DNA from: Flavobacteriales bacterium
Lineage (GTDB): Bacteria > Bacteroidota > Bacteroidia > Flavobacteriales > Schleiferiaceae
DNA length: 64,000 nucleotides
Direction of reading: 5' to 3'
Assembly: GCA_012269745.1 (NCBI GenBank)
Contig: JAAXJR010000009.1
Location: 23,329 to 87,328, forward strand
The notes beneath the pieces are model-generated. The model had not been told where the DNA came from, did no database searches, and was given only the letters and a program-made list of their open reading frames with translations. Positions 37,353 through 46,385 of this stretch are shown one piece after another (the stretch's first letter is position 1; each line of letters opens with the position of its first letter). A program made the position numbers and the translations under genes.

Positions 37353-38891
37353 TCAATTCAACTTCTTCAGCGCTGCAAAGGCCTCGCTGTTCTTACCTTC
37401 CACGGTGAGCACCTCTACTAAAGTGCTTTTAGCATTTTTCAGTTCACTCAGATTTTGCACAACCTCACTACGACAATCGTAGGCTAGTGCAAGAGTGGCA
37501 ATGTCCACCTCTTGATAATTGGCGTAAACCGCCTGTGCTGCCTCAGAAGTCTGTGATGTACCTGGAAGCCAATTAAAAATTTCTCCAACACAATTATTGA
37601 TCACAAATACTCGAAGGTTATCTAAATCCTTAAGATGCATCAATCCATTGCTGTCGTAGAGAAAGCTCTGATCTCCTATGATAAGCACATGATTCTTCTC
37701 TGGACTTACTCGAGCCGCTCCAATAGCCGTGCTTAAAGTACCGTCAATACCACTAACACCACGGTTACAATAGACTGGGCCTTCATGCAAGAAATAGCTC
37801 AAATAGCGAGGAATAGAACTGTTCCCTAAATGAAGCACGTCATCTGCAGATAAAGATTGGATGATAGCTCTGATCGCGAGCGCATCCGACCATGGAAGAT
37901 CTGGGATTTTGAGTGGCTTTTCTTCTATTTTCAGAAAACTGCACGTCGACCAGCTTTTCAAATCTTGAAGTGAAACTCTCCACGAGATAAAACTTAGTGC
38001 GTCACTTACGTTCCACGCTTGGTAAGGATCATGATGAATGTGAACCTTCAAATTCAATTTTCTCACGTGAAACTTAGGAAATTTGCTCATCCATTGACCG
38101 CCAAAGGAAAGCAACCCGTCAAATTCATGGTGAACCAATTCATCAATATTCACACAATTTTCTTCCCCTAACAAACCACTCAATGGATCCACAAACCACG
38201 TGGCGTTGGAGGAAGAAATCAAACCTGAGTATTTTACAAATGCTGCATCCTCAGGGCGTAATTGACCACAAACTATGGCCACCTTTTGGCAGGTATTTAA
38301 CGGAGATAAATCTACAGGCTTAGCCTTTGGAACCGTGTACTCCTGAAATTCTAAAGATTCTATACTTTCCACCTGACCATATAATGGCTCATCGAAATGG
38401 ATGTTGATATGTACAGGCTCTCTCAACACCGTCAAACAATGATGGAGTTGCTCAAAGACTTGTTTAAACTCGTCTGCCGTGGTGCTTTCATCGAAAGACG
38501 CAGAAAACCCAATATGGGCATCAAAAAAATCCGTTTGCTCACAGGTTTGCCCCTCTCCTTTACCTATTCTATCTACCGGGCGATCAGCTGTAATAAGCAC
38601 AATCGGGATTTTGCTATAATAGGCTTCTAGAACAGCTGGGTAATAATTCGCCAAAGCGCTACCTGAGGTGCAGCACACCCCAACAATGTTACCGGTCATC
38701 AAAGAGGCCCCAATGGCTTGAAAAGCCGCACTGCGCTCGTCCAATACGGTATTGTGCTCGATACCTGGATGCGCCGTTCCTGCAATAATTAATGGTGTAT
38801 TTCTAGATCCTGGAGAAAAAATAAGGCGTTGCATACCCACTTGTGCGAGTGCATCTAGGGTCCAATGTGCTATAGCCTTATCCGAGGTCAT
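37353..38891 (-). CDS. menD: SEPHCHC synthase (2-succinyl-5-enolpyruvyl-6-hydroxy-3-cyclohexene-1-carboxylate synthase)
   Basis: 512 residues, ThDP-dependent, condenses isochorismate with 2-oxoglutarate. FSPGSRNTPL and VLDERSAAFQAIG (catalytic Glu region) at the N-terminus, GVCCTSGSALANYYPAV, ITADRPVDRIGKGEGQTCEQTDFF, and the ThDP metal motif region IGDQSFLYDSNGLMHLK with NNCVGEIFNWLPG. Overlaps the end of the isochorismate synthase gene by 14 bases. Confidence 0.94.
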   Translation of the reverse strand: MTSDKAIAHWTLDALAQVGMQRLIFSPGSRNTPLIIAGTAHPGIEHNTVLDERSAAFQAIGASLMTGNIVGVCCTSGSALANYYPAVLEAYYSKIPIVLITADRPVDRIGKGEGQTCEQTDFFDAHIGFSASFDESTTADEFKQVFEQLHHCLTVLREPVHINIHFDEPLYGQVESIESLEFQEYTVPKAKPVDLSPLNTCQKVAIVCGQLRPEDAAFVKYSGLISSSNATWFVDPLSGLLGEENCVNIDELVHHEFDGLLSFGGQWMSKFPKFHVRKLNLKVHIHHDPYQAWNVSDALSFISWRVSLQDLKSWSTCSFLKIEEKPLKIPDLPWSDALAIRAIIQSLSADDVLHLGNSSIPRYLSYFLHEGPVYCNRGVSGIDGTLSTAIGAARVSPEKNHVLIIGDQSFLYDSNGLMHLKDLDNLRVFVINNCVGEIFNWLPGTSQTSEAAQAVYANYQEVDIATLALAYDCRSEVVQNLSELKNAKSTLVEVLTVEGKNSEAFAALKKLN

Positions 38892-39840
38892 CTATTTGAA
38901 TTAATTCCTTTAATGCGGAAATTTTGTGTTGAGTTTCCATCCACTCGTCCAAAGGTACACTGTCTTTGGTTATGCCACCACCAGCATAAAATTGGACCCC
39001 GTTTGAAAACCATTGCATAGTTCTCAGCAAAACTGTTGCATGCACATTATCCTCAAACAATCCCAAGTAACCTGCATAAAGTGATCGGTCATACCCCTCC
39101 AATTGCTCAATTAATTCTTGCGCTTTTACGGAAGGTGAGCCACAAATGGCAGGCGTTGGATGCAACTCTTCCGCTGCTGCCTTCGGGTCCAATTCTAGAT
39201 TGTCAGTATTGACCCATGTTAGCAGATGCTCTACAGGTCCAGCACTGAATGTGCTTTGTTTATCCCTAGTGATCTTGCCACCAAATTCTTTTAGACTCTT
39301 ATGGACCTCCTTTGTGACAAATTTTTGCTCTTCAAGCTCCTTTTGACCCCAATGAGTAGTGCCTTTAAGTCGAGTTCCTGCCAAAGACATACTTCTATAC
39401 CCCTGAGCAGAGCTCTCAAGTAGAACTTCAGGAGAAGCGCCCATCCAAGAACCGAACTGCTCATGCTTCAAAGCGAAAACTGTGCACGAAGGGTAATTCT
39501 CTAGTAGCTTTTCAAATGTTAATTTTGGATTTGCGCCAGGACGATCCCAGAAGAGCCTACGGCTTAAAACGACCTTTTGAACGGTGTGTTTTTGAATCTC
39601 TGAAATAGCACCTGTCACCATTTCCTGGTATTCTGAAGCACTTTTATTTTCAGAAGCGTCGTTAACACTGGCTGAAAATGAATCCCAAAAAGTGGCATCA
39701 ATTTCTACGTCATTTGATTGAAAATAGCTCACATCTCCTTTGAAACCACGTAGAACCAAATTTGCAGCATCAACCGAGGTTTCCTCGCAGTGAAGACTCC
39801 GGAGTGGTTGGTTGGGAATGCGAAGTAGTACCTCGAGCAT
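38878..39840 (-). CDS. menF: Isochorismate synthase (chorismate-binding)
   Basis: 320 residues, somewhat short but with a complete catalytic domain. HTVQKVVLSRRLFWDR, WMGASPEVLLE, RSMSLAGTRLKG (catalytic lysine and threonine region), EQKFVTKEVHKSLKEF, HLLTWV, LHPTPAICGSP and YDRSLYAGYLG. Converts chorismate to isochorismate, here clearly for menaquinone because menD follows. An entC-like siderophore role is unlikely in this context. TAATG overlap with the thioesterase. Confidence 0.92.
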   Translation of the reverse strand: MLEVLLRIPNQPLRSLHCEETSVDAANLVLRGFKGDVSYFQSNDVEIDATFWDSFSASVNDASENKSASEYQEMVTGAISEIQKHTVQKVVLSRRLFWDRPGANPKLTFEKLLENYPSCTVFALKHEQFGSWMGASPEVLLESSAQGYRSMSLAGTRLKGTTHWGQKELEEQKFVTKEVHKSLKEFGGKITRDKQSTFSAGPVEHLLTWVNTDNLELDPKAAAEELHPTPAICGSPSVKAQELIEQLEGYDRSLYAGYLGLFEDNVHATVLLRTMQWFSNGVQFYAGGGITKDSVPLDEWMETQHKISALKELIQIDDLG

Positions 39841-40274
39841 TATTTGCGTTGTTTAACGAAGTTTAAAAGCTTGACCATTGAGATTAAATCGCCACTTTCA
39901 TTTTCCACACGAATGTGGTACAAATGAGAACTTTTACCATGATGAACACACTCAGCGGTCGCTGTAAGTATTCCAGTGCGCGCACTTTTGAGATGATTCG
40001 CAGAAATTTCAGCGCCAACTGCCATTTCTTTTTCAGGGTCAATCAGCATTTGAGAAGCAGCCGAGCCAACACTTTCAGCGAGGGCTACAGTAGCCCCTCC
40101 ATGCAATATTCGCATCGGTTGGTATACACGCGAATCAACTGGCATAGTGGCAACTAGCTTACCCGTGAGAGGGTCAGCGTCCACGTATTTAATGTTAAGC
40201 GTCTCCATGAGTGTGTCTTTAGAAAGACGGTTCATGGTTTCTAAAACTTGCTCCTTGGTTGGCGTGTTTTTCAT
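39840..40274 (-). CDS. PaaI-type hotdog thioesterase, candidate DHNA-CoA thioesterase
   Basis: 144 residues from the ATG at 40272-40274 (MKNTPTKEQVLETMN); the frame is open to 40472 but would overlap thrS. Hotdog motif YQPMRILHGGATVALAESVGSAAS with the HGG loop and conserved Glu, and TATAECVHHGKSSHLYHIRV. First gene of the men operon, where its likely task is to hydrolyse 1,4-dihydroxy-2-naphthoyl-CoA (MenI role). This is from position and family; a general acyl-CoA thioesterase is possible. Confidence 0.85.
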   Translation of the reverse strand: MKNTPTKEQVLETMNRLSKDTLMETLNIKYVDADPLTGKLVATMPVDSRVYQPMRILHGGATVALAESVGSAASQMLIDPEKEMAVGAEISANHLKSARTGILTATAECVHHGKSSHLYHIRVENESGDLISMVKLLNFVKQRK

Positions 40275-40346
40275 TAGGGCTAAATTACTATCGAAATATG
40301 GTTTATAAAATCGGTTCGAAAAAAACATCAAATGCCGACGAACACT

Positions 40347-40354
40347 TAAATTTG
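40347..40354 (+). promoter_or_regulatory. Probable thrS operon promoter (-7 element)
   Basis: TAAATTTG, perfect TAnnTTTG, 32 bases before the thrS ATG, in the 111-base divergent gap with the men operon. Confidence 0.5.
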
Positions 40355-40385
40355 CGCTCTTAGTCATAACACAAAAAGAGTAAAA

Positions 40386-42314
40386 ATGATTACTGTAACG
40401 TTCCCAGACGGAAATCAGAGATCCTACGAGCAGGGCACAACAGCCATGGATGTTGCGAAAAGTATCTCTCACGGTCTTGCTAGAAATATCTTATCGGGCA
40501 GCTACGACGGACAAACCATTGAGTTGAACGATGAATTGACGCACGACGGTACGCTACAGTTTTTTACCTGGAATGATGCAAAGGGCAAAGAGGCCTTCTG
40601 GCACAGTTCTGCGCACGTCCTAGCACAGGCTATCCTCCACTTCTATCCGAATGCCCAGTTAACCATTGGCCCGGCTATTGAGAAAGGATTCTACTACGAT
40701 GTAGATTTCGGAGAAGAAAGCATCGGTGAAGGGGATTTTGCGAAGATTGAAAAGCAGATGCTCGAATTTGCTCGTGCGAAATCTGAATTCAAGCTACGTC
40801 CTGTGACCAAAGCAGAAGCCCTAGAGGTGTACAAGGACAATCCGTACAAAACGGAATTAATCTCGAACCTTGAAGACGGCACCATTACCTTCTGTGACCA
40901 TGCAGATTTTACCGACCTCTGTCGTGGTGGACACATTCCGCACACTGGTTATATCAAAGCTGTGAAGATTATGAACGTTGCTGGAGCCTACTGGCGAGGT
41001 GATGAAAACAATCCTCAGTTGACTCGTGTCTACGGTATTTCTTTCCAAAAGGCTGGTGAACTCAAGGAATACCTGGAGTTGCTAGAAGAAGCGAAGAAAA
41101 GAGACCATAGAAAACTCGGGAAAGAGCTTGAGCTGTTCACTTTCTCTCAACGCGTAGGTCAAGGTCTTCCATTGTGGTTGCCGAAAGGTGCGGCGCTTCG
41201 TGAGCGTTTGGAAAATTTCCTGAAGCGTGCACAAAAGAAAGCAGGTTACGACGGTGTGATTACACCGCACATTGGAAACAAAGAATTGTACGTTTGTTCT
41301 GGACACTACGCCAAATACGGTAAAGACAGTTTCCAGCCGATCAATACACCGGAAGAGGGCGAAGAGTACTTGCTCAAACCGATGAATTGTCCGCACCACT
41401 GTGAGTTGTACAAAGCAACACCGAAATCGTACAAAGAACTACCTGTACGCTTTGCCGAATTTGGAACCGTATACCGTTATGAGCAAAGTGGTGAATTGCA
41501 TGGATTAACACGCGTTCGCGGCTTTACTCAGGACGATGCACACATTTTCTGTACACCCGACCAGCTCAAGGATGAGTTTAAGAATGTAATTGACCTTGTT
41601 TTGTACATCTTCAAAACATTAGATTTCACAGATTACGTAGCCCAAGTGAGCTTGCGTGATCCTGAGAAACCCGAAAAATACATTGGCTCGGACGAAAACT
41701 GGATGAAGGCGGAAAGCGCTATTATTGAAGCAGCTGACGAGAAAGGTTTAAATACTGTTGTGGAATACGGTGAAGCAGCCTTCTACGGTCCTAAGCTCGA
41801 TTTCATGGTGAAAGATGCTCTAGGCAGAAGCTGGCAGCTAGGAACTATTCAGGTAGATTACAACCTTCCGGAACGTTTCGAGCTCGAATACAAAGGTTCA
41901 GATAATGAGAGCCATCGTCCTGTGATGATTCACCGTGCACCATTCGGCTCTATGGAGCGCTTTGTAGCTGTATTGCTTGAACACTGTGGTGGTAATTTCC
42001 CGTTGTGGTTGACTCCAGAACAAGTGAAGATTTTACCGGTTAGTGATAAATACAATGAGCACGCCCGAGAAATAGCACAATTCCTAGAAATTTCCGATAT
42101 TCGCGCCCTCGTAGATGATCGTAACGAAAAGATTGGCAGGAAGATACGCGATGCGGAAGTGACCAAGATTCCTTACATGTTGATTGTCGGCGAGAAAGAA
42201 GCCACAAGCGGTGAACTAAGTGTTCGTCGTCACGGCCAGGGAGATTTGGGAACAATGACCCGTGAAGAATTTGTAAAAAGTATTGAGGATGAAATTTCTC
42301 AATTAATTGATTAA
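40386..42314 (+). CDS. thrS: Threonyl-tRNA synthetase
   Basis: 642 residues, full length. N-terminal TGS domain ([26 protein letters not shown]), the editing domain with [11 protein letters not shown] and the distal cysteine-histidine pair ([10 protein letters not shown]), the class II core with [45 protein letters not shown] and the motif 3 [11 protein letters not shown], then an anticodon-binding C-terminus. First gene of the thrS-infC-rpmI-rplT operon. Confidence 0.97.
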   Translation: MITVTFPDGNQRSYEQGTTAMDVAKSISHGLARNILSGSYDGQTIELNDELTHDGTLQFFTWNDAKGKEAFWHSSAHVLAQAILHFYPNAQLTIGPAIEKGFYYDVDFGEESIGEGDFAKIEKQMLEFARAKSEFKLRPVTKAEALEVYKDNPYKTELISNLEDGTITFCDHADFTDLCRGGHIPHTGYIKAVKIMNVAGAYWRGDENNPQLTRVYGISFQKAGELKEYLELLEEAKKRDHRKLGKELELFTFSQRVGQGLPLWLPKGAALRERLENFLKRAQKKAGYDGVITPHIGNKELYVCSGHYAKYGKDSFQPINTPEEGEEYLLKPMNCPHHCELYKATPKSYKELPVRFAEFGTVYRYEQSGELHGLTRVRGFTQDDAHIFCTPDQLKDEFKNVIDLVLYIFKTLDFTDYVAQVSLRDPEKPEKYIGSDENWMKAESAIIEAADEKGLNTVVEYGEAAFYGPKLDFMVKDALGRSWQLGTIQVDYNLPERFELEYKGSDNESHRPVMIHRAPFGSMERFVAVLLEHCGGNFPLWLTPEQVKILPVSDKYNEHAREIAQFLEISDIRALVDDRNEKIGRKIRDAEVTKIPYMLIVGEKEATSGELSVRRHGQGDLGTMTREEFVKSIEDEISQLID

Positions 42315-42341
42315 TAGTAGTTTAACTAAAAGAACCGAACA

Positions 42342-42884
42342 CTGAGAAGAGGTAAAAGAAAGCAGCCAAAAGAGAAACTAGCTGCAAACCACAGAACAAA
42401 CGAACGCATCCGCGTTCCTAAAATTCGCTTGGTAGGTGATAACGTAGAACCTGGTGTTTACGATACACGTCAAGCGAAACGCATGGCTGAAGATATGGAT
42501 TTGGATTTGGTGGAGATTTCGCCTAAAGCTGATCCACCGGTGTGTAAAATCATCGATTACAGCAAATTCATGTACGATCAGCGCAAAAAGCAGAAAGAAC
42601 TTGCTGCCAAAGCTGTGAAAGTGGTGATTAAAGAGATTCGTTTCGGACCAAATACCTCAGATCACGATTACGAGTTCAAGAAAAAGCATGCCATCGAATT
42701 CTTGCAGAGCGGTGCTAAAGTGAAAGCATTCGTATTCTTCCGTGGACGTTCGATCGTGTTTAAAGAGCAAGGTGAAATCTTACTCCTACGTCTCGCCCAA
42801 GATTTGGAAGAGTACGGTAAAGTAGAGCACATGCCGTCCATGGATGGTAAGAAGATGAACATCACTATTGCTCCTAAGAAATAG
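42342..42884 (+). CDS. infC: Translation initiation factor IF-3, apparently with a CTG start
   Basis: 180 residues. Binds the 30S subunit and checks start-codon selection. The conserved N-domain [32 protein letters not shown], linker [18 protein letters not shown], and C-domain [21 protein letters not shown] and [15 protein letters not shown] are all present. There is no ATG, GTG or early TTG in frame: the only codon after the in-frame stop (42327-42329) that gives the family N-terminus ([28 protein letters not shown]) is CTG at 42342. Starting at TTG 42429 would drop 29 conserved residues. Rare start codons are typical of infC (AUU in E. coli), because IF-3 represses its own translation at them. 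Confidence 0.9.
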   Translation: MRRGKRKQPKEKLAANHRTNERIRVPKIRLVGDNVEPGVYDTRQAKRMAEDMDLDLVEISPKADPPVCKIIDYSKFMYDQRKKQKELAAKAVKVVIKEIRFGPNTSDHDYEFKKKHAIEFLQSGAKVKAFVFFRGRSIVFKEQGEILLLRLAQDLEEYGKVEHMPSMDGKKMNITIAPKK

Positions 42885-42913
42885 AAGTTACTCCAAATAA
42901 ATACAGTTGAATC

Positions 42914-43111
42914 ATGCCAAAGATGAAAACTAAATCCAGTGCAAAGAAGCGTTTTAAGCTGACAGGTTCTGGTAAGATCAAAAGAAAGCACGCTTTCAAG
43001 TCACACATCTTGACAAAGAAAGCAACTGATCAGAAGCGTCGTTTGACGAAATCTGGTTTGGTTTCTGATTCTGATGAGAAAAACATCAAGAATCAATTGG
43101 GAATGAAGTAA
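42914..43111 (+). CDS. rpmI: 50S ribosomal protein L35
   Basis: 65 residues, very basic. [36 protein letters not shown] is diagnostic of bL35. Third gene of the infC operon, 29 bases after infC. Confidence 0.97.
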   Translation: MPKMKTKSSAKKRFKLTGSGKIKRKHAFKSHILTKKATDQKRRLTKSGLVSDSDEKNIKNQLGMK

Positions 43112-43120
43112 TTCCCAGAG

Positions 43121-43182
43121 TTAGTTAATAACCCTGTGCTCGGTAACTAAACCTTCTTGAAATAGTGGAAGTACCGCTCACA
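43121..43182 (+). promoter_or_regulatory. Candidate structured RNA between rpmI and rplT
   Basis: Two hairpins in the 86-base gap. First: TTAGTT (43121-43126) pairs with AACTAA (43145-43150), continued after a 4-base bulge by ACC (43131-43133) with GGT (43142-43144). Second: AGTGG, loop AAGTA, CCGCT near 43164-43178. No T run follows, so it is not a terminator. In other phyla L20 represses its own operon through leader RNA; a similar operator here is an inference. Confidence 0.3.
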
Positions 43183-43197
43183 AAAAATTAAACAATT

Positions 43198-43542
43198 ATG
43201 CCACGTTCAGTAAATGCTGTAGCTTCTAGAGAGCGCAGAAAAAAATTGATGAAGCACGCCAAAGGGTACTTTGGTCGTCGCAAAAACGTTTGGACGGTAG
43301 CTAAGAATGCTGTTGAGAAAGGTCTTCAGTACGCTTACCGCGACCGTAAGAACAAGAAACGCACGTTCCGCGCATTGTGGATTCAGCGTATTAACGCTGG
43401 TGCACGTATGCACGGTATGTCTTACTCACAATTCATGGGTAAGGTGAAAAAAGCGAACATTGAATTGAACCGTAAGGTTTTGGCGGATTTAGCCATGAAC
43501 CACCCTGAAGCGTTCAAAGCGATCGTAGATAAGGTGAAGTAA
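43198..43542 (+). CDS. rplT: 50S ribosomal protein L20
   Basis: 114 residues, basic. [30 protein letters not shown], then [26 protein letters not shown], the standard bL20 sequence. Early 23S rRNA binder and, in other bacteria, the autogenous regulator of this operon. Followed by a strong terminator. Confidence 0.97.
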   Translation: MPRSVNAVASRERRKKLMKHAKGYFGRRKNVWTVAKNAVEKGLQYAYRDRKNKKRTFRALWIQRINAGARMHGMSYSQFMGKVKKANIELNRKVLADLAMNHPEAFKAIVDKVK

Positions 43543-43562
43543 TAATCTTTGGAGTTAACTTA

Positions 43563-43600
43563 AAAACGCCTCGTTCCTTTGGAGCGGGGCGTTTTACTTT
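43563..43600. terminator. Bidirectional terminator between rplT and the ABC ATPase gene
   Basis: AAAACGCCTCGTTCC, loop TTT, GGAGCGGGGCGTTTT: a 15-bp stem with two G-U pairs, with A and T runs on both sides, so it can serve both convergent genes. Confidence 0.88.
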
Positions 43601-43606
43601 TAAAGA

Positions 43607-44503
43607 CTATTTAGAAATAAGTCGGTGTCCTTGGAAATTGTAGAGGCGCATCTCCCCTTTTGGCAAAGGAATAGTCTCTATAACCTCCGTGTCCAATTCC
43701 GGTAATTCGTGCGCATAACACCACTTGTAATCACCATTACTTCGCCAGTTGCCCGGCAGCTCTACCTCTTTTGGAACGACATTAATATAATCGAACAAGC
43801 CCGCGATCTCGTGATGGACAGGTTCTGCTATGATTTCATTGGGCCTGCCCTGCTGTACTAGTTTGCCGCCACGGATTACCCAGAGGGTATCGGCAACAAA
43901 GAGTGCATCGGCTGGGTCGTGAAGCACCAATAGTGCCGCACAGCCTTCGCGTTTAATCATAGCTTTAAAGTCCATCAAAATGAGCGACTTCGTCCTCAAG
44001 TCCAGCTGCGCCAAACTCTCGTCCATCAATAGTACCGGTGGACTTCCTGCCATTGCCTTGGCTATACTCACACGCTGACGCTGACCGCCACTGAGGGTTC
44101 GCACCTTTTGACCGCTGTAAGCTTGCAAGTGCATTGCAGCCTTGAGCTCTTCGACACGCGCCAGCTTGTCTTCCGGGTCCATCCTAAGAATATGATGACC
44201 GATATTGTCTTCGAGGCTGAGCATACTTTGTAAATCGTCCAGCTGAGGTACCCATCCCGCCTTCGTCTCATCAAGAACCAAGCGCTTCTTGCGCGTTTCT
44301 ACCTCCTTTCCGGCAATAATGACCTTTCCGTCTCCAGGATCCAACTCTCCGCGCAAAAGACGCATCAAAGTGCTCTTACCCGCACCTGAGGGACCAACGA
44401 TCACTACAATCTCCCCTGGAGCAATAGAAGCATTGCCAAAATCAAATTTTAGCTCGTCGTATGCGAAGCGTAATTCTTGGAATTCTAAGAGTGGTTGTGC
44501 CAT
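43607..44503 (-). CDS. ABC transporter ATP-binding protein (orphan)
   Basis: 298 residues from the ATG at 44501-44503; an in-frame TTG at 44518 falls inside the lpdA terminator and is rejected. Walker A GPSGAGKST, Q-loop VPQLDDLQS, signature LSGGQRQRVS, Walker B VLLMDES, H-loop VLHDPADAL. After the ATPase core (to about 215) there is an 80-residue C-terminal extension (PVHHEIAGLFDYINVVPKEVELP, YKWCYAHELPEL), possibly a regulatory domain as in MalK/PotA-type subunits. No permease gene is adjacent, so the substrate is unknown. Confidence 0.87.
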   Translation of the reverse strand: MAQPLLEFQELRFAYDELKFDFGNASIAPGEIVVIVGPSGAGKSTLMRLLRGELDPGDGKVIIAGKEVETRKKRLVLDETKAGWVPQLDDLQSMLSLEDNIGHHILRMDPEDKLARVEELKAAMHLQAYSGQKVRTLSGGQRQRVSIAKAMAGSPPVLLMDESLAQLDLRTKSLILMDFKAMIKREGCAALLVLHDPADALFVADTLWVIRGGKLVQQGRPNEIIAEPVHHEIAGLFDYINVVPKEVELPGNWRSNGDYKWCYAHELPELDTEVIETIPLPKGEMRLYNFQGHRLISK

Positions 44504-44509
44504 ATGGGG

Positions 44510-44546
44510 AAGTAACAAAAAAACCGCCCCAAGGTTGGGGCGGTTT
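44510..44546 (-). terminator. Terminator of lpdA
   Basis: Stem AAACCGCCCCAA / TTGGGGCGGTTT (44521-44532 with 44535-44546), loop of 2 as written. On the minus strand a run of seven T follows. Confidence 0.88.
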
Positions 44547-44568
44547 GAAACTATTTAATAAGCTCTTC

Positions 44569-45957
44569 TTACAAGTGGATTACCTCGTCGTAAGCAGCTG
44601 CTGTTGCCTCCATAAACGCCTCACTGAGGGTTGGGTGTGGGTGAACAGCTTTCAAAATCTCATGACCAGTAGTCTCTAGCTTACGCGCTAATACAGCCTC
44701 AGCAATCATCTCAGTTACGTTTGAACCGATCATGTGTGCACCGAGTAATTCGCCGTACTTCGCATCAAAGATTACCTTGATAAAACCGTCTTTGTGGCCT
44801 GAAGCAGATGCCTTACCTGAAGCAGAGAATGGGAACTTACCTACTTTAAGATCGTAACCCGCTTCTTTTGCCGCTTTCTCAGTCATACCTACAGAGGCTA
44901 CTTCAGGGAAACAGTACGTACACCCTGGGATGTTACCGTAATCTAAAGGCTCTACGTTGTGACCCGCGATTTTCTCAACACAAAGGATACCTTCAGCAGA
45001 AGCCACGTGTGCCAATGCTGGCCCCTTCACGATATCACCAATGGCGTAGTATCCAGGAACGGTAGTCTGGTAGTAATCGTTGACCATAACACGACCGCGA
45101 TCTGTTGCGATTCCAACATCTTCAAGGCCTATACCTTCAATGTTTGGCGCAATACCCACAGCAGAAAGAACGATATCAGCATCCAGTACCTCTTCACCTT
45201 TCTTCGTTTTAACCGTCACCTTACAACCGTCGCCTGAGGTATCTACCCCAGTTACTTCAGAGCTCGTCATCACTTTAATGCCGCTCTTCTTGAATGTACG
45301 CTCAAGCTGCTTGCTTACTTCCTCATCTTCCAATGGAACGATGTTCGGTAAGTATTCTACCACTGTTACATCAGTGCCCATGCTGTTGTAGAAGTACGCG
45401 AATTCGATGCCGATAGCACCAGAACCTACAACCACCAATTTCTCAGGCTGCTTGTCCAAAGTCATTGCTTGGCGGTAACCAATGATTTTCTTACCGTCTT
45501 GTGGCAATGATGGAAGCTCACGCGAACGAGCACCAGTTGCGATGATGATGTGGTTTGCAGAATATACAGTCTCTTTACCGTCCTCAGCAGTTACTGCCAC
45601 TTTCTTTCCTGGCTGTACCTTACCGAATCCGTCGATGACTGTGATTTTGTTTTTCTTCATCAAGAATTGGACACCGCCGCTCATACCGTTGGCCACCTGA
45701 CGTGAACGATTTACTACAGCGTTGAAATCCTTGTCGTATTCGCTTACCTTGATACCAAAGTCTTCTGCGTGCTTCACGTATTCAAATACTTGAGCACTCT
45801 TTAGTAGAGCTTTAGTAGGGATACAACCCCAGTTAAGACAAACGCCTCCTAGATTTTCTTTTTCTACTACAGCGGTTTTCAGTCCCAACTGCGATGCACG
45901 AATTGCGGTTACATAACCACCCGGACCTGAGCCCACTACAATTACGTCAAAATCCAT
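44569..45957 (-). CDS. lpdA: Dihydrolipoyl dehydrogenase (E3)
   Basis: 462 residues. FAD enzyme that reoxidises lipoyl groups of pyruvate and 2-oxoglutarate dehydrogenase or the glycine cleavage system. FAD site VIVVGSGPGGYVTAIRA, redox disulfide GGVCLNWGCIPTKAL, NAD site VVVGSGAIGIEFAYF, second FAD site YYAIGDIVKGPALAHVA and C-terminal active-site HPHPTLSEAFMEA (His-Glu). Single gene with its own terminator; partner E1 and E2 genes are not in the window. Confidence 0.95.
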   Translation of the reverse strand: MDFDVIVVGSGPGGYVTAIRASQLGLKTAVVEKENLGGVCLNWGCIPTKALLKSAQVFEYVKHAEDFGIKVSEYDKDFNAVVNRSRQVANGMSGGVQFLMKKNKITVIDGFGKVQPGKKVAVTAEDGKETVYSANHIIIATGARSRELPSLPQDGKKIIGYRQAMTLDKQPEKLVVVGSGAIGIEFAYFYNSMGTDVTVVEYLPNIVPLEDEEVSKQLERTFKKSGIKVMTSSEVTGVDTSGDGCKVTVKTKKGEEVLDADIVLSAVGIAPNIEGIGLEDVGIATDRGRVMVNDYYQTTVPGYYAIGDIVKGPALAHVASAEGILCVEKIAGHNVEPLDYGNIPGCTYCFPEVASVGMTEKAAKEAGYDLKVGKFPFSASGKASASGHKDGFIKVIFDAKYGELLGAHMIGSNVTEMIAEAVLARKLETTGHEILKAVHPHPTLSEAFMEATAAAYDEVIHL

Positions 45958-46001
45958 TTCTGATGTGTTTAAAATGAGGGTGCAATTTAATACCCAATTC
46001 C

Positions 46002-46385
46002 TTAACTCTTACGGACTGCAATGCAGGATATCTCCACATTCACATTTTTAGGCAAAGTTTTTACCGCGACCGTCTCTCTTGCAGGGTACGGTGGGCTGAA
46101 ATGACGCGCGTACACCTCGTTCACCTTTGGAAAATCGTCCATGCTGCTCAAGAAAATAGAGGTCTTCACGACGTTGTTGAAATCGGACCCCGCGGCTAAA
46201 AGGACGGCCTGAAGATTACACATAACGCGCTCAGTCTCTTTCTCAATGTTATCCAACTCCAGCTCACCTGTGTGCGGGTCCATGGCAATTTGACCCGAGG
46301 TGAATATCATGTTTCCAACCTCTACACCTGCACTATATGGGCCAATAGCCGGTGCCAAGCCCTTGCCTTCAATTGCTTTTTTCAT
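46002..46385 (-). CDS. ridA: RidA family reactive-intermediate deaminase
   Basis: 127 residues, typical length. Hydrolyses enamine/imine by-products of PLP enzymes. GLAPAIGPYSAGVEVGNMIFTSGQIAMDP, VKTSIFLSSMDDFPKVNEVYARHF, PARETVAVKTLPKNVNVEISCIA. The key arginine of the PAR motif is present. Its start overlaps the DUF1801 gene end by 17 bases, so the two are co-translated. Confidence 0.93.
   Translation of the reverse strand: MKKAIEGKGLAPAIGPYSAGVEVGNMIFTSGQIAMDPHTGELELDNIEKETERVMCNLQAVLLAAGSDFNNVVKTSIFLSSMDDFPKVNEVYARHFSPPYPARETVAVKTLPKNVNVEISCIAVRKS

Noticed and set aside
37343..37355. Small hairpin ATTGA-AAA-TCAAT at the menD end as terminator
   Set aside because: Five weak pairs and no T run.
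40275..40472. Upstream extension of the thioesterase frame
   Set aside because: It overlaps the thrS promoter and coding start; the ATG at 40272-40274 gives the normal hotdog N-terminus.
42429..42431. TTG as infC start
   Set aside because: It would remove 29 conserved N-terminal residues encoded in frame upstream.
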